Below, piece by piece: positions 37,967-48,705 of a stretch of 64,000 nucleotides of DNA. Below the pieces are notes generated by a model, which had not been told where the DNA came from, made no database searches, and saw only the letters and a list, made by a program, of their open reading frames with translations. The position numbers and the translations under genes are program-made. Origin of the DNA: Dipetalonema caudispina (lineage: Eukaryota; Nematoda; Chromadorea; Rhabditida; Onchocercidae); contig JABVXV010000005.1 in the NCBI GenBank assembly GCA_013365325.1, positions 558,001-622,000 of the forward strand, read 5' to 3'. How positions within the stretch are numbered: the stretch's first letter is position 1; each line of letters begins with the position of its first letter.

Positions 37967-38528
37967 ATGTGTGATGTTATTCCATTTGTTTATAAAATTG
38001 TAGAAATAAAGAAGGTATGATATGGTACTTCCCTGGTAACAAATACTAGCCAAAGGTGTGGAATTATTAGGATTACTATGATGTCACATTACTAGGTACT
38101 AGCTCATATATACAATACTTTACGGTGTGATCTTATTCCTGTCATTCTGCCAACCTAATTATAACCTTTTCAGGAAGCAAGTTTTATTGATGGATGGTAA
38201 TGTATATCCATGTATGTGGAGCGAGTAATTTAGATCAGTTCTGGTTATTAATTATTCACAAAGGAAAAAAAGGATTCATCGCTTTTTGCATCAATCCTTC
38301 ATGCCTTCCTTTTACCTGGAATTTTAAATAATTAATCATAGGTGAACTATTTCTATAAATGAGATTTTCAATAGATACATCATCATTACGGAAATAGAAA
38401 ATGATTGAAGTGTTTTACTTAAAGTTTTGCTAAGGTCAAACTAGTAACTTCCTCTATCTGAAACACATTTAATAAACTACATCATAAGGCTCGTTAGATT
38501 AGTGACAGGTATTCATAAAAGATTTTAC
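37967..38528. other. Intergenic region
   Basis: About 560 bp lies between the tRNA and the Lys-rich 3' exon of the proline-rich gene. I see no coding potential. Confidence 0.5.
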
Positions 38529-40467
38529 CTTTTTTGGATCCTTTCTTTTTCTTGCCTGCAAAAACAAAATTACCGGAAATACGTAGAAAGGGGCTTGAAA
38601 CAGAATTATTTCCAAGCAGTCATGCAAATGAAATTCTCAAGTTTTATAGCCGTGTTATTAATTCAAAATTTTAATTGAAAAATAAATTAATCTCGCCATT
38701 TCGACTGATTTCACAAGTTGAGAAGAAAACTCAGCAGGGAAGAAAAAAGGAAACCTACTTTTCTTCTTTTTCTTAGGCTTATCTTTATCTTTGGATTCTG
38801 TAGATGGAGTGCTGGATTCTGTTATCACCGTTCCACTGTAATTAAGTTTACCATTGTCTGTTGGTAGAAGTATTTAAAAATTATCAAATATCATCTTTTT
38901 TGAAAGAAATTCTTGATTCGATAGAATATATATAATGAATATTGAATCGACACGTTGTCAAAAGAAATGCATTACCCAATATATTGCTTGGTATTGTATT
39001 CAAGGTAAACGAAATGAATAAACAAAACCTCTGTGAATTGTTTGTTGATACAATTGGCTTAGATAATATTAATTCCTAAAATTCAACTGAAATGAGACAC
39101 AGAAATATAAATTTTTAGTTTTTTAATAGGGATTTCAAGTTTTGACATCTTCAAATTTGGAGAATCATTTTAACCTTTGCAGTATGCGCATCAGTTGGCG
39201 ACGGAAACGGAGGTTTTGCAGTATACATATCAGTTGCTGGCGATGTAATCGGTACAGCTGATTGAGGTGGTTGGCTCGATGTTCCTGCTGATTCAGGCCC
39301 CGCAGATCCTGGAGCAGAAGATGGAAGTGGTAGCGATGGTGGAGGTTCAACAGAAGCAGATGGTGACGGAGATGGCGTTGGCGGTTCGGGTGCTGGAGAT
39401 GAGGATGGTGGCGTTGGGGGTGGTGGTGGTGGTGGTGGTGGTAGCTCTGCCGGTGGTGGTGGTGGTGGTGGTGGTGGTGGTGGTGGCGGTGGTGGTGGTG
39501 GTGGTGGTGGCGGTGGTGGTGGTGGTGGTGGTGGTAACTCTGGCTTCGGTGGTGGTGGCGGGGGTAGTGACGACGGCGGTTCAGGGGGTAGCGATGGAGT
39601 TGGTGGCGGTGGCGGTGGTGGAAGTAATGGTTCAGCAGGCGGTGCTGACGGTGATGATTCTGCGGATTCCTGTGGTGCAGTCTGCAGAAAAAAATTTTAA
39701 GCTAAAATTAAAATAATTAGCAATGCTCTTCTTGTCGTTAATTTCACCGTCCAAAAAACGTCGGAGATGTAGAGCGAAGTAGAACAGGTAAGTGGCTAGA
39801 ATCAAAGTAAGCACTATATTATCTTTCTGCTTGACTTCGTAACAATTTAACAAATATTATAGAGTCACCTCTTGCGTTTCGGTAGATTGTACGACACTCT
39901 CTGACTTGATTACATCAGTCTCGCGTCTAAGCTAAAATAATTCAAATCTAGAAGTTATGAAGTACGCTTATTTCCAAAGTATTAATTGGTCCATTGAAGT
40001 GAAATTTCTCATTTCAATCACTTATTTCAAGAACTGATAACAGAATGAAAGATTATTTATGTTCATTCGCCTCTCGAACATGATCTCATATCAGAATATA
40101 TCCTTAAAAGTGGCTCACTAAGTCAAATTGTACCATTTTATTTAACTACTGGCTAGGTTGATCGTGATCTTAACAAATGTGTATCCTTATCTTTCAACAA
40201 AATTTCAAGGACTGCTTTGCAACATCACCTAGGAATTGCCAATTCCATTATACAATAAAGCCGAGAGTGCAACTTGCAATAGGGCACTTACATAAAAAAA
40301 AGATTTGAAAAATACCAAAATATCCATGTCCATCTAAAGTTACAGTTTAGGTAATTATTGAAGCAAACCTAATAAAGTTAAAGATAATTTATTGAGCCTA
40401 CCTTGGCAAAGTTAAAATACGCGAAAGCTGCAATAAGCAGCAAAACAAAAATTGCAATTACAGACAT
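38529..40467 (-). CDS. Membrane-anchored proline-rich protein
   Basis: Three exons join cleanly: 40402-40467, 39869-39931 and 39175-39681, giving 212 residues. The first encodes a hydrophobic N-terminal anchor (SVIAIFVLLLIAAFAYFNF), which may be uncleaved. The second is polar. The third is extremely Pro rich, with one run of 28 consecutive prolines (39451-39534), PPE and SLPP motifs, and two copies of a TDxxTAK motif at the end. Downstream segments at 38759-38857 (SGTVITESSTPSTES followed by a Lys-rich tail) and 38529-38555 (KKKKGSKK) look coding and join each other in phase. Their junction with the proline exon does not fit in phase, however; read in phase 0 it ends after about ten residues at TGA 38825-38827. 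A missed microexon or a short alternative C-terminus is possible. I do not recognise the family. Confidence 0.6.
39417..39535. repeat. GGT/ACC minisatellite in coding sequence
   Basis: Two nearly pure GGT tracts with occasional GGC are separated by a short AGCTCTGCC interruption. On the minus strand they are read as CCA/CCG proline codons. Slippage could change the length in frame. Confidence 0.9.
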
Positions 40468-41560
40468 TTTATTACGAGCAATTACCGCAAACAACTGTAT
40501 TGACTATGAAAACTATGTCCAATAAAATGACGATAGAACTCTTTGAACAATATTTGTAGACTAATTTGGAATGCAAATTTTGATACTTTCCGGTAACTAT
40601 TCAAATTTTACTTCATTCACGAATAGTTTCTTCCATAAATATTATTCCCGTTTTATCAATCAATTTGTTAGAGTAATATTTAAATCTATTTGATGATGTC
40701 ATACATTAGATATCCTTTTCTCTTTTATTTACTCAACAAAAATTGATTCCCGAAGGTTTGTTCATAAAATTTCTGGCGTTCATAATAAGCTTCTTATAAT
40801 TTACTGACCAAGAAATAATTTACTCTTCCGGAACAACCTAGCAGTAATGCCTTTATGTGATGAAGAACTTGAACTTCGGATGTTTCAGCCATTTCTTTCA
40901 CAGGCCTAACTTTATTCTCTACTCCCAGACAGCTAACTGGACCAATTTAATCAACAATCTGTCAAATATCTCCTCCAGTATTGCTAATCCTCGACCTATC
41001 GAATTGATATCAATTCAAAGAAGGGAGCGAGTAGACATAGAAATAGTGTGGTACTGGTGAGAGACAGGCAGATGCAGGAGAATGAAAAAAGAGAGTTGAA
41101 ATGGAGAAGAGATGTTCGGGACTTTTCTCGAAAATTCCCTGGCTCTTTTATAAGGAGAGGAGTGGTCAGGTGTATTACTTGGCTTGCAAAGGTCAAGTTG
41201 GTTATTTTGATTTTCGAGCTGGTAGCTTAATTAATTATGCTGACAACAGTTTCTCAAATCATCTCACTTTTCATTCCGATATTCAAGATAAAGTATTTGA
41301 ATTGAATTTAATGATTATTGGCATGAGTAGTGTGAAATTTACTTCGAGTCACATTTGGTACCCGAACTATCTCTTTCCCTCTCTCATTTTTATTATTTTT
41401 AAAGCAATTTGATATCAAACACTTCTTGATTGCCCATATGAAACTAAAGTTGTTCTATTATTAGTCAACGTTACTGGAATTAGATGTCATAATAATTTCA
41501 CAGTCGAATTTCCTTACTTTTACGCTAATGAAGTGGATGTCTTACATTTTTGTCAGATCG
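40468..41560. promoter_or_regulatory. Divergent intergenic region
   Basis: About 1.1 kb separates the proline-rich gene (minus) from the acidic-protein gene (plus). A plus-strand frame near 41048-41230 is Arg and Lys rich but has no supporting splice or family evidence, so it is not annotated. A TTTTTGTCAG acceptor four bases before the ATG at 41561 may be a trans-splice site. Confidence 0.4.
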
Positions 41561-43621
41561 ATGACAACACCATCATCGGGCGCTTATCTGAATCCATTTA
41601 CAAACGCTAACTTGTATGGCAATCCTTATTCCATAGACCTGTCACATCAGAACCAGCCGGACCTTTATTGCTTCGGAGAAAATATACCATCGAACGTGGT
41701 CACAGACACGGTATTTTTGATTCACTTTTTACATTCTCTGTTAATTCAACGTGTTTCATTGATAGGAAGTTTTCTGAATATAATTTAAAGCACCTACAAT
41801 ACTTTTGTTGATCTGCATTATTATTCAGAGGCACAGACCCAGGAACGTTCTGTTCTAATTCTTTAGGAATAAACGCTTACCAAGAGAGGTATACCAGTTG
41901 GGTCAGAATTGATGGAATCTCGTAATTTCCCTTCATGCCCCTATGAATGAAATTCTGACCTGAACATATTCAGTTTGGCTAACTATTTGATCTGTTGCCA
42001 TTAGCACATGGCTGGAAAGGGGTATGCAGATTTCTGGCTCCTTGGTTCTATTTATCCCATCATATTACATTTATTTTATGTCTTCTTGTATTATATCCTC
42101 ATTTCCTTCTAATCTGTGTAACATCATTTTCTTTTCAGGTCGGAATGGAGATTATTGAGGAGCATGGAATAGCATTTGAAAAAAATTGCTCAGATGTACA
42201 AATTGGAAATTTAAAAAATAATTCTCGAAAACGTCATTCACTTTACGGAGTAAGTCTTCTTTGAAATATAAGTGTGTACTGTTGTTACACACATTGACAT
42301 ATAGTAGAATTCATTAGTTGTAATTTTCGGAAAAATTGATAAAATACAGTGTCCTCGATTCACTACTTTTTCACTGGGTGGTTATTATGTCGAAAAATGA
42401 TTCTTAGGTTCATCTCATGTTTAGCTACATAGTATATGCGCTGTAAAATAAGAATTTTTGTATCCATAGAGAGGTAAGGCATTTGGCAGAGAAGAATTAC
42501 TAATAAAATGATATGTAAAAGTTAACAATTATTTACAGAGTGATGCGCCGCTGTGTAAGCGAAGAATGGAAAAAGTTAGTGCACGTCTAGAAAATTTCCA
42601 TATATCAAGTGATCCTGGTCCATCAGTGCTTGATTCCAAAGATAGGTATCTATTTTTCAATAAAATTTTCTCCACCATGAGACTACGCTGTCATACAAAT
42701 TTTCCAGAGCCTTCTCCAAAGGCAGCCTTTAAGACAGTATCTGCCATTTATTTATTCATGATTTAGTGACTCAGATGATACTGGTGAGGAAGAAATCGAG
42801 AAAAATGATGCACTGTTGATTCTAGACGAGAGGCTGCGGAAGTATATTGAGCATGAGCTTAAATCGCCGCCTATTACTATTAATAAGTGCATTTTTTATT
42901 ATTCCACTATTCTGTTTGCAAGTCATTTTCTTTTTTGTAAGACGGATGCATTATATATCGGCCTTTTTCTTTCTTTATAACGAAGTATTTCTTTTCTGTT
43001 CTTGCTCACAACGTCGTATGAATTTTATAAATTTAGTTTTTGCATGTATCGACTCATCTCCTTACTAAGTCACTGAATCTAACCGTCACATAAGTCTGGA
43101 AGCTTTCTGCAGGAAAGTGCATGACTAATCCTAATGAAGGCTTCTAAATCACGAGATTTCGGAGTTGCTTCCGTCCTATTTTTTTTTTTTTCAAATCGCA
43201 CTTCCGAAAATTCGGGTATCTTTGAACTCTTGGATCTACTTTTCAGTTCTTTATCGATGGCTTTAGTACCTTATGTGCCGCCCATATCCTATGATAATCC
43301 AACAATGATTGGACGAATCAGAGAAATTGATACTGAAGATGCAATAGGATACGTGTCTAATGATAATGGTAAGAATTAATTTTCGAATTTCCAGTAGAAA
43401 ATTTTTGGATATTTTCAGAGGGAAATATTGCGTTGGGTAACATGCTACTGTTCTTTCTAGGTTTTGTTACTTTTCCGGATGATACACACACAGTAGAATC
43501 TGGGACTTGCTCGAGTGAGCCGATTGCTCAAAGCGCCAAACTGCCGTTTTCTGTAATGAATGTCACGGAAATAGACACTGGTGTACAGGATGATGCTATT
43601 ATGGAAATCGATAGTTTATAA
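41561..43621 (+). CDS. Acidic 256-residue protein, family uncertain
   Basis: Six exons (41561-41710, 42139-42249, 42539-42645, 42767-42886, 43247-43368, 43461-43621) join in phase and end at a TAA. The N-terminus is polar. A basic patch (NNSRKRHSLYG and LCKRRMEK) could be a nuclear localisation signal. An acidic stretch (SDSDDTGEEEIEKND) follows, then a helix LLILDERLRKYIEHELKSPP and a conserved-looking SMALVPYVPPISYDNP, which ends the ordered part. The rest is Ser, Thr and acidic. The pattern of an amphipathic LRKYIE helix followed by MALVPYxPP vaguely recalls small nuclear adaptor proteins such as CCDC117 or HCFC1R1, but I cannot name it with confidence. An AATAAA at 44082 could be its poly(A) signal. 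Confidence 0.75.
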
Positions 43622-45652
43622 ATGGATTGTTTCCTATTTTTCCTTTTTCTTTTTGCTGCAGATTGATACATTTTTGTCGATGATTACAGTGATGCTTTTT
43701 GAGATTACTTTTTCTTTCAATATTATTGAATTATGTCAATCCTGTTAGTTGGATTTTTGATCAAATTATGTCGTTTTTTGTCATTTAGAATAAGTTTAAG
43801 AATATCGAAGCAGATTTGCCTTATTAACAGATAAAGGAATTGTTTTTTTTCAATCCCTGTTTTCCATAGGAGTTGTTTTCTATTAGCTTTATTTCACCTC
43901 ACAGTGATTGACAGCGTCATTTTTTTGGAAAGTTATTTAACGTTTTGCTCACTTTTTTTGAGTTAGTTTTATAATTTCTCTTCTTGGTCCTAACTTGTTT
44001 TCTTGTTAAGTTATGGGAAGTCATTTATCCCTTATCATGAAATTTGTGGCCTTCTTCTTTCATTTTACGTTTCACGCTGAAAATAAAGTTTCAGTCGATT
44101 TATAAGAATTGGCTTTAATTGTATCCGTTTCGATTGTATGACATAGCACACATATATTAATGGTACTTAAAATTATGAACATACACTGCTATTCTTTCAC
44201 TTCTTCCTCACAACATATCCTTGATATATAGATGTGAATGTTATATCGGTCACGTGTTATATAGGTTTGCTTCCGTTAACCTAGCAGATTTTTTCAAATC
44301 TTTCAGAAATATATTGGGAACTACATTAGTTCAAATTTTCTTGAAGTGGTTCCGGAATTTTAATGTCGTTTTGGAAATTACTGTTTGCGGAGGTTTCACA
44401 TGCACAGATCAGTGTCTGAATCATCATAGATAGCGAGATATTTTTATAACATTTGTTCTTTTGATTCGCGACGGAAATAGTTTGGAGTAGGGCACTCGTC
44501 TTTCGAATCATTTCGAGACTGTCAAGGGAATGCGTCTATGTATTGATATGTGCTCCAGGCAAAAAACGGAGTTACGAAGAACTTGAGATAAACTTAAGTA
44601 TTTAACTTGATTATTTGAAAAACGGAATTGCTTTTCTTGCAGTCATTTTTCAATTTGATGTAAACTTCTTTACATGGAACCGGTAACTTTCGTGTGATGT
44701 GCTAGGGGACGATTTTAATACGGTTATTTCTCTGATTCGCTCGCTCTTTGCTGCTTCTGGAATTGTCAAAATCCAGACGATTCCTTTCGATTTTATAATA
44801 GGTAAGTGTCAAGAAGTGATTGTTGTCCTAGCATTGGAATCCGGAGTGAGCATATCGCGTAAGGATTATGAAGTGAAGTTAAGGTTACAAATTGTAATGG
44901 TCGATTCCATGGTTATCGGGCTGTTTTAAGAGCTTTTTTTTAAAAAATATTCCGTTGTGTCAAGAGAAAGAGGAAACAATATTTATATTCTGTGTCTGAA
45001 ATTGCGAATCAGATAATTTGGTGCCATGATTCATCCCGATAGTACTACTTTAACTTTATCGTCTGCAGCTAAATAGGTTGATTATTCGGTTCATGGATAT
45101 AACACTAAATGAGGCAGGGAGTTTATTATAAGGAAGAAATTCTCTCCGTAGACTTAATCGTTTCAGAGAATGATGCTAATTTATCTGCGATGAATTTATT
45201 GTCAGATTTCCTCTCAATGGCTCTCAATTTTAGTCATATTTGCTCTGAAATTACTTTGTTGTAAGTTTTAGGATTAAAGGAAAATTGAAAAGGGAAACCT
45301 ACGCAATAGTCGTCTATGGGATGTAGTTGAAAGCTTCTCTAAAATTCTTTCCAATGTAAAAAGAGATTTCTCTCAAGAAAGAAATTTGTTAAGTACTTAC
45401 AAAAAAATCTGCTACATTTTCTTTGCAGGATATTTCGGATTAAGTATTCTGAATGAACCAAAGGAAATTCAATGATCTGTTTTACGCGTGGACCCTTCTA
45501 TTCCATCAGTTGCTTTGGCTAATAGGGATGGTGCTGTATCTTCGGTTTGCTCTACTTCATTGGGGAAATAGAAAGTGACATCGTTTCGTTTTGGTGGCAA
45601 AATATGGACCATGAAATCATTTCACTTCTTTACTAGGTAAAAGAAGGTGGTA
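43622..45652. other. Intergenic region upstream of CK1 array
   Basis: This 2 kb holds the 3' UTR of the acidic-protein gene (AATAAA at 44082) and upstream sequence of the first CK1 copy. Short frames near 44221 and 44699 lack any support. Confidence 0.5.
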
Positions 45653-48600
45653 ATGGCAACAACAGCAGCACCAGCAGCCACATTTAACTTACCGCAGGTT
45701 ACTGCAGGAATATCAATCAGTCCGAGTGATTGTGTTATCGCCTCCAAGTATAAACTGCATCGGAAAATTGGTGCTGGATCCTTTGGGGATATCTATTTAG
45801 CTATTGTTAGTGAGACCGGAGAAGAAGTGGCCGTGAAGCTTGAATCCAGCAAGGTTTTTATTTAATTTATTAAATCACAGGAACTAAAAGAGTTCGTTGA
45901 TTTAGTTTATTCATTTTACTGAAAAGAATTGCGATACGAGATTATTAGGGATAGGGATAGATAAGAATAATGTCGATTTTTAGGGGTTAGAAGAGAATTG
46001 TTGTGTTCCTTTCGCCTTCGGAACTTTCAAAGAAACTTTGATTTGGGTTTGAATTATGTGTTGCAGAGTTAAGTGGTTGTTTCGAAGAAGGGTTAGCAAT
46101 AATTTTTGAACTTTTCCACCATTATTTGAGTAATATTTTTATTCTTAGAAAGAGGGGTTCGCCATCCACAACTTCTGTATGAAAGTCGAGTTTATAAAAT
46201 TCTGCGCGGAGGTGTTGGTATCCCTCGACTACGATGGTAAGCATTGGAATATTACCCAAGTAGCGTTTAGCCGAATAAAAATCTGCGGTGGGCGAAATTT
46301 CTTTATATCCCAGAGAAGTCTCAACATTATGCTCTTTCCCTGTGAGCAGTTCGTCAACGAATGATATGGTGTAGTGGAAGTAATCGCATAGTACACAAAT
46401 AAACCATTATAAATAAATGTAGAAGTACTAGAAAAAAACATACATTATATATCAGCTATTACGATTTGAAAATAACATCTACGTTGAAAATTGAAGAAAA
46501 ATTTTATAGCATTCATGACGGTTCTTCTATTTCAGAATTTAGCCTTTTGATTTGGCAATGCTTATTTGAGCAGCGTTTTTTCCTTTTTTTGTGGAGAGTA
46601 AAATAAAAAGTTCCAGTCGGAAGTGTGTTGGAACTGATCGAGAGTCTAGATATCTAAAAATTAGTTAACTGCGTTTTCATAAATGTAGAATATGTTGAAG
46701 AGTTAATCTGGATGAGAGAAATTTTCTCGTCTTAAGAAGTTTATAATGATACCTCAAAATATCCATTGATTTTTGTTCTGTAGGTATGGTACTGAAAAGG
46801 ATTATAACCTATTAGTAATGGATTTATTGGGTCCATCTCTTGAAGATCTGTTTAATTACTGTAATCGTCAATTCACAATGAAGACTGTTCTGATGCTCGC
46901 TGATCAAATGATAGGACGTATCCAATTTGTACATATCAAAAATTTCATACATCGGGATATAAAGGTTTTTTGTTTGCTGAGGACTTATTTGCCAGCTCGT
47001 TCATTTATACTTGCTTCTGTATTATTTTTCATTACATTGTTTTAAATGTGGGGCCAAATAACTTTGTCTCAATTCCATTATTTAAAGATTCAGATTATTA
47101 TAATAAATGTCAGATACTCAAACTAACTTTATCTGAGTTCTTTTTTTTTTTTAACCAAAAAGCTTTATTTAATATGTGCAGTCGTTGTGATCTGATTTCA
47201 ATTAAAATTACGTAGAGGTCGGACGATGTCTTGATGACTGCAGCGAAAATGTCAGCTGTGAAGAATGTTTTTATATTATCTCTCTGTGTTGTAGTTGCAT
47301 ATATACTTCCAGCCGGACAATTTCTTGATGGGTATTGGTTGATGGGTATTTGTTACAAACAAATTGTTTTTGATTGACTTTGGCTTAGCGAAAAAATATC
47401 GCGATTCTCGCACTCGTGCATATATCCCTTATTGGGAAGATAAGGTTGGTGAAAACTACTTTTCTGAATTTTAATTATTCCTTTTTTCTTCTCTGAGAAA
47501 AGCTAGCTTCAGAATCTAACGGGAACAGCGCGTTATGCATCGGTCAATGCGCATCTTGGAATTGAACAATCACGAAGGGATGACGTAGAATCTCTCGGCT
47601 ATGTACTTATGTATTTTAATAGGTTTGAATGAATTGTTACGAATATGATGTTCAAAAGCTGTGGTAAAATAACTGTTGTTAGAGTCCCTAGTGTTTTTTT
47701 GCTCATTTTTTCAGATTTAAAACTTGAGAATACATGTGCTTTTTGACAACAATTTTTGTTTGTAAATCCAAGAAAAGACCTGATTTCCTCGTGCATCTTC
47801 TTATTTCTCATTCAGTTCATATAATGATTACGAACCAGCTTTACTTTTTCAGAGGTTCTTTGCCATGGCAGGGGTTGAAAGCGGTAACAAAGAAGCAGAA
47901 GTATGAGAAAATATGTGAAAAGAAAATGTCTACGCCCATTGAGATACAACTTTCAATTTTAATTTATATCACTTCTATTTACTCTCACAATGTGCTACCT
48001 AACAGTTTATTGCAGTGCGGGAATAAGAATGTATAAGTAATGTCGAAATTGAGGAGTTGCTTAAAGTTGGACGATTCTTGATGGCTTATCAGTAAGTAGA
48101 TTGGGCGAAATGATCGTTATCATGAGCTTTCTTTAAAAATAAAAACTTCCCATGTCGTTGTGACATTGAAATAAATTCCATCGAAATATATATTTCATCT
48201 AGTTAATGCTTTATGATCACATAGTGATTTTTGATGGCTTTTTGATTCTGATATTTAATATTTGACATAGTAAAAAGCTAAAATACTGCCGAGTATTCTG
48301 ATACTTTAGAATTATCTTTTTAGGTACTTTGCGAAAGCTTCTCAGCCGAATTTACAATGTATTTTCATTACTGCCATGGATTACGCTTCGATGAAGCTCC
48401 CGATTATGTGTATCTTAAGCAGCTATTTCGCATTCTGTTTAAAAAATTAAATTATCAGGTAAGTGATATCAGTTTTTGCTTCACTCCGTCTTCATTCCCA
48501 AGTGCTTTTTTCTCCGTTTCTGGTTCTTCGAGAAAATAAGATTTTCCTTTTCTTCTTTGTTGCCGGAAGCAGTCTTCATGTCTTATTTCAGTACGATTAT

Positions 48601-48705
48601 ACGTTTGGTTGGACAACACTCAAGCAGAAGGCAACACAAAATACGGTTTCTTTGTCTCACGCATCAAACGGATCGCTAAAGAAGAGAATGGAAGTGGGAA
48701 AATAA
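45653..48705 (+). pseudogene. CK1 alpha-like pseudogene (first tandem copy)
   Basis: All eight exons of the intact neighbour can be aligned: 45653-45853, about 46157-46236, 46784-46964, 47313-47444, 47513-47622, 47853-47943, 48324-48458 and 48592-48705. The protein sense is well kept, including [31 protein letters not shown] and LPWQGLKA. Three lesions break it. First, no AG before exon 2 keeps the frame: the available AGs give 88, 84 or 82 nt instead of 80 modulo 3. Second, exon 4 has an in-frame TGA at 47340-47342, created within a duplicated TTGATGGGTATT, which replaces the GIGRHCNK region. Third, the exon 6 donor is AT at 47944-47945 instead of GT. Unspliced exon 1 would encode only the N-lobe start. 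It has a longer, Ala/Thr-rich N-terminus than the intact copy. It could be a recently inactivated gene, or an assembly with errors. Confidence 0.85.

Noticed and set aside
39267..39716. Plus-strand frame encoding long poly-valine runs
   Set aside because: It is the shadow of the GGT/ACC repeat. The minus strand gives a proline-rich exon with good splice sites and in-phase upstream exons, including a membrane anchor.
47944..48323. AT-AC (U12-type) intron in the first CK1 copy
   Set aside because: The donor ATACAA does not match ATATCCTT, and the acceptor is TTTTAG. The other two copies use ordinary GT at the same place, so a mutated donor is the simpler reading.
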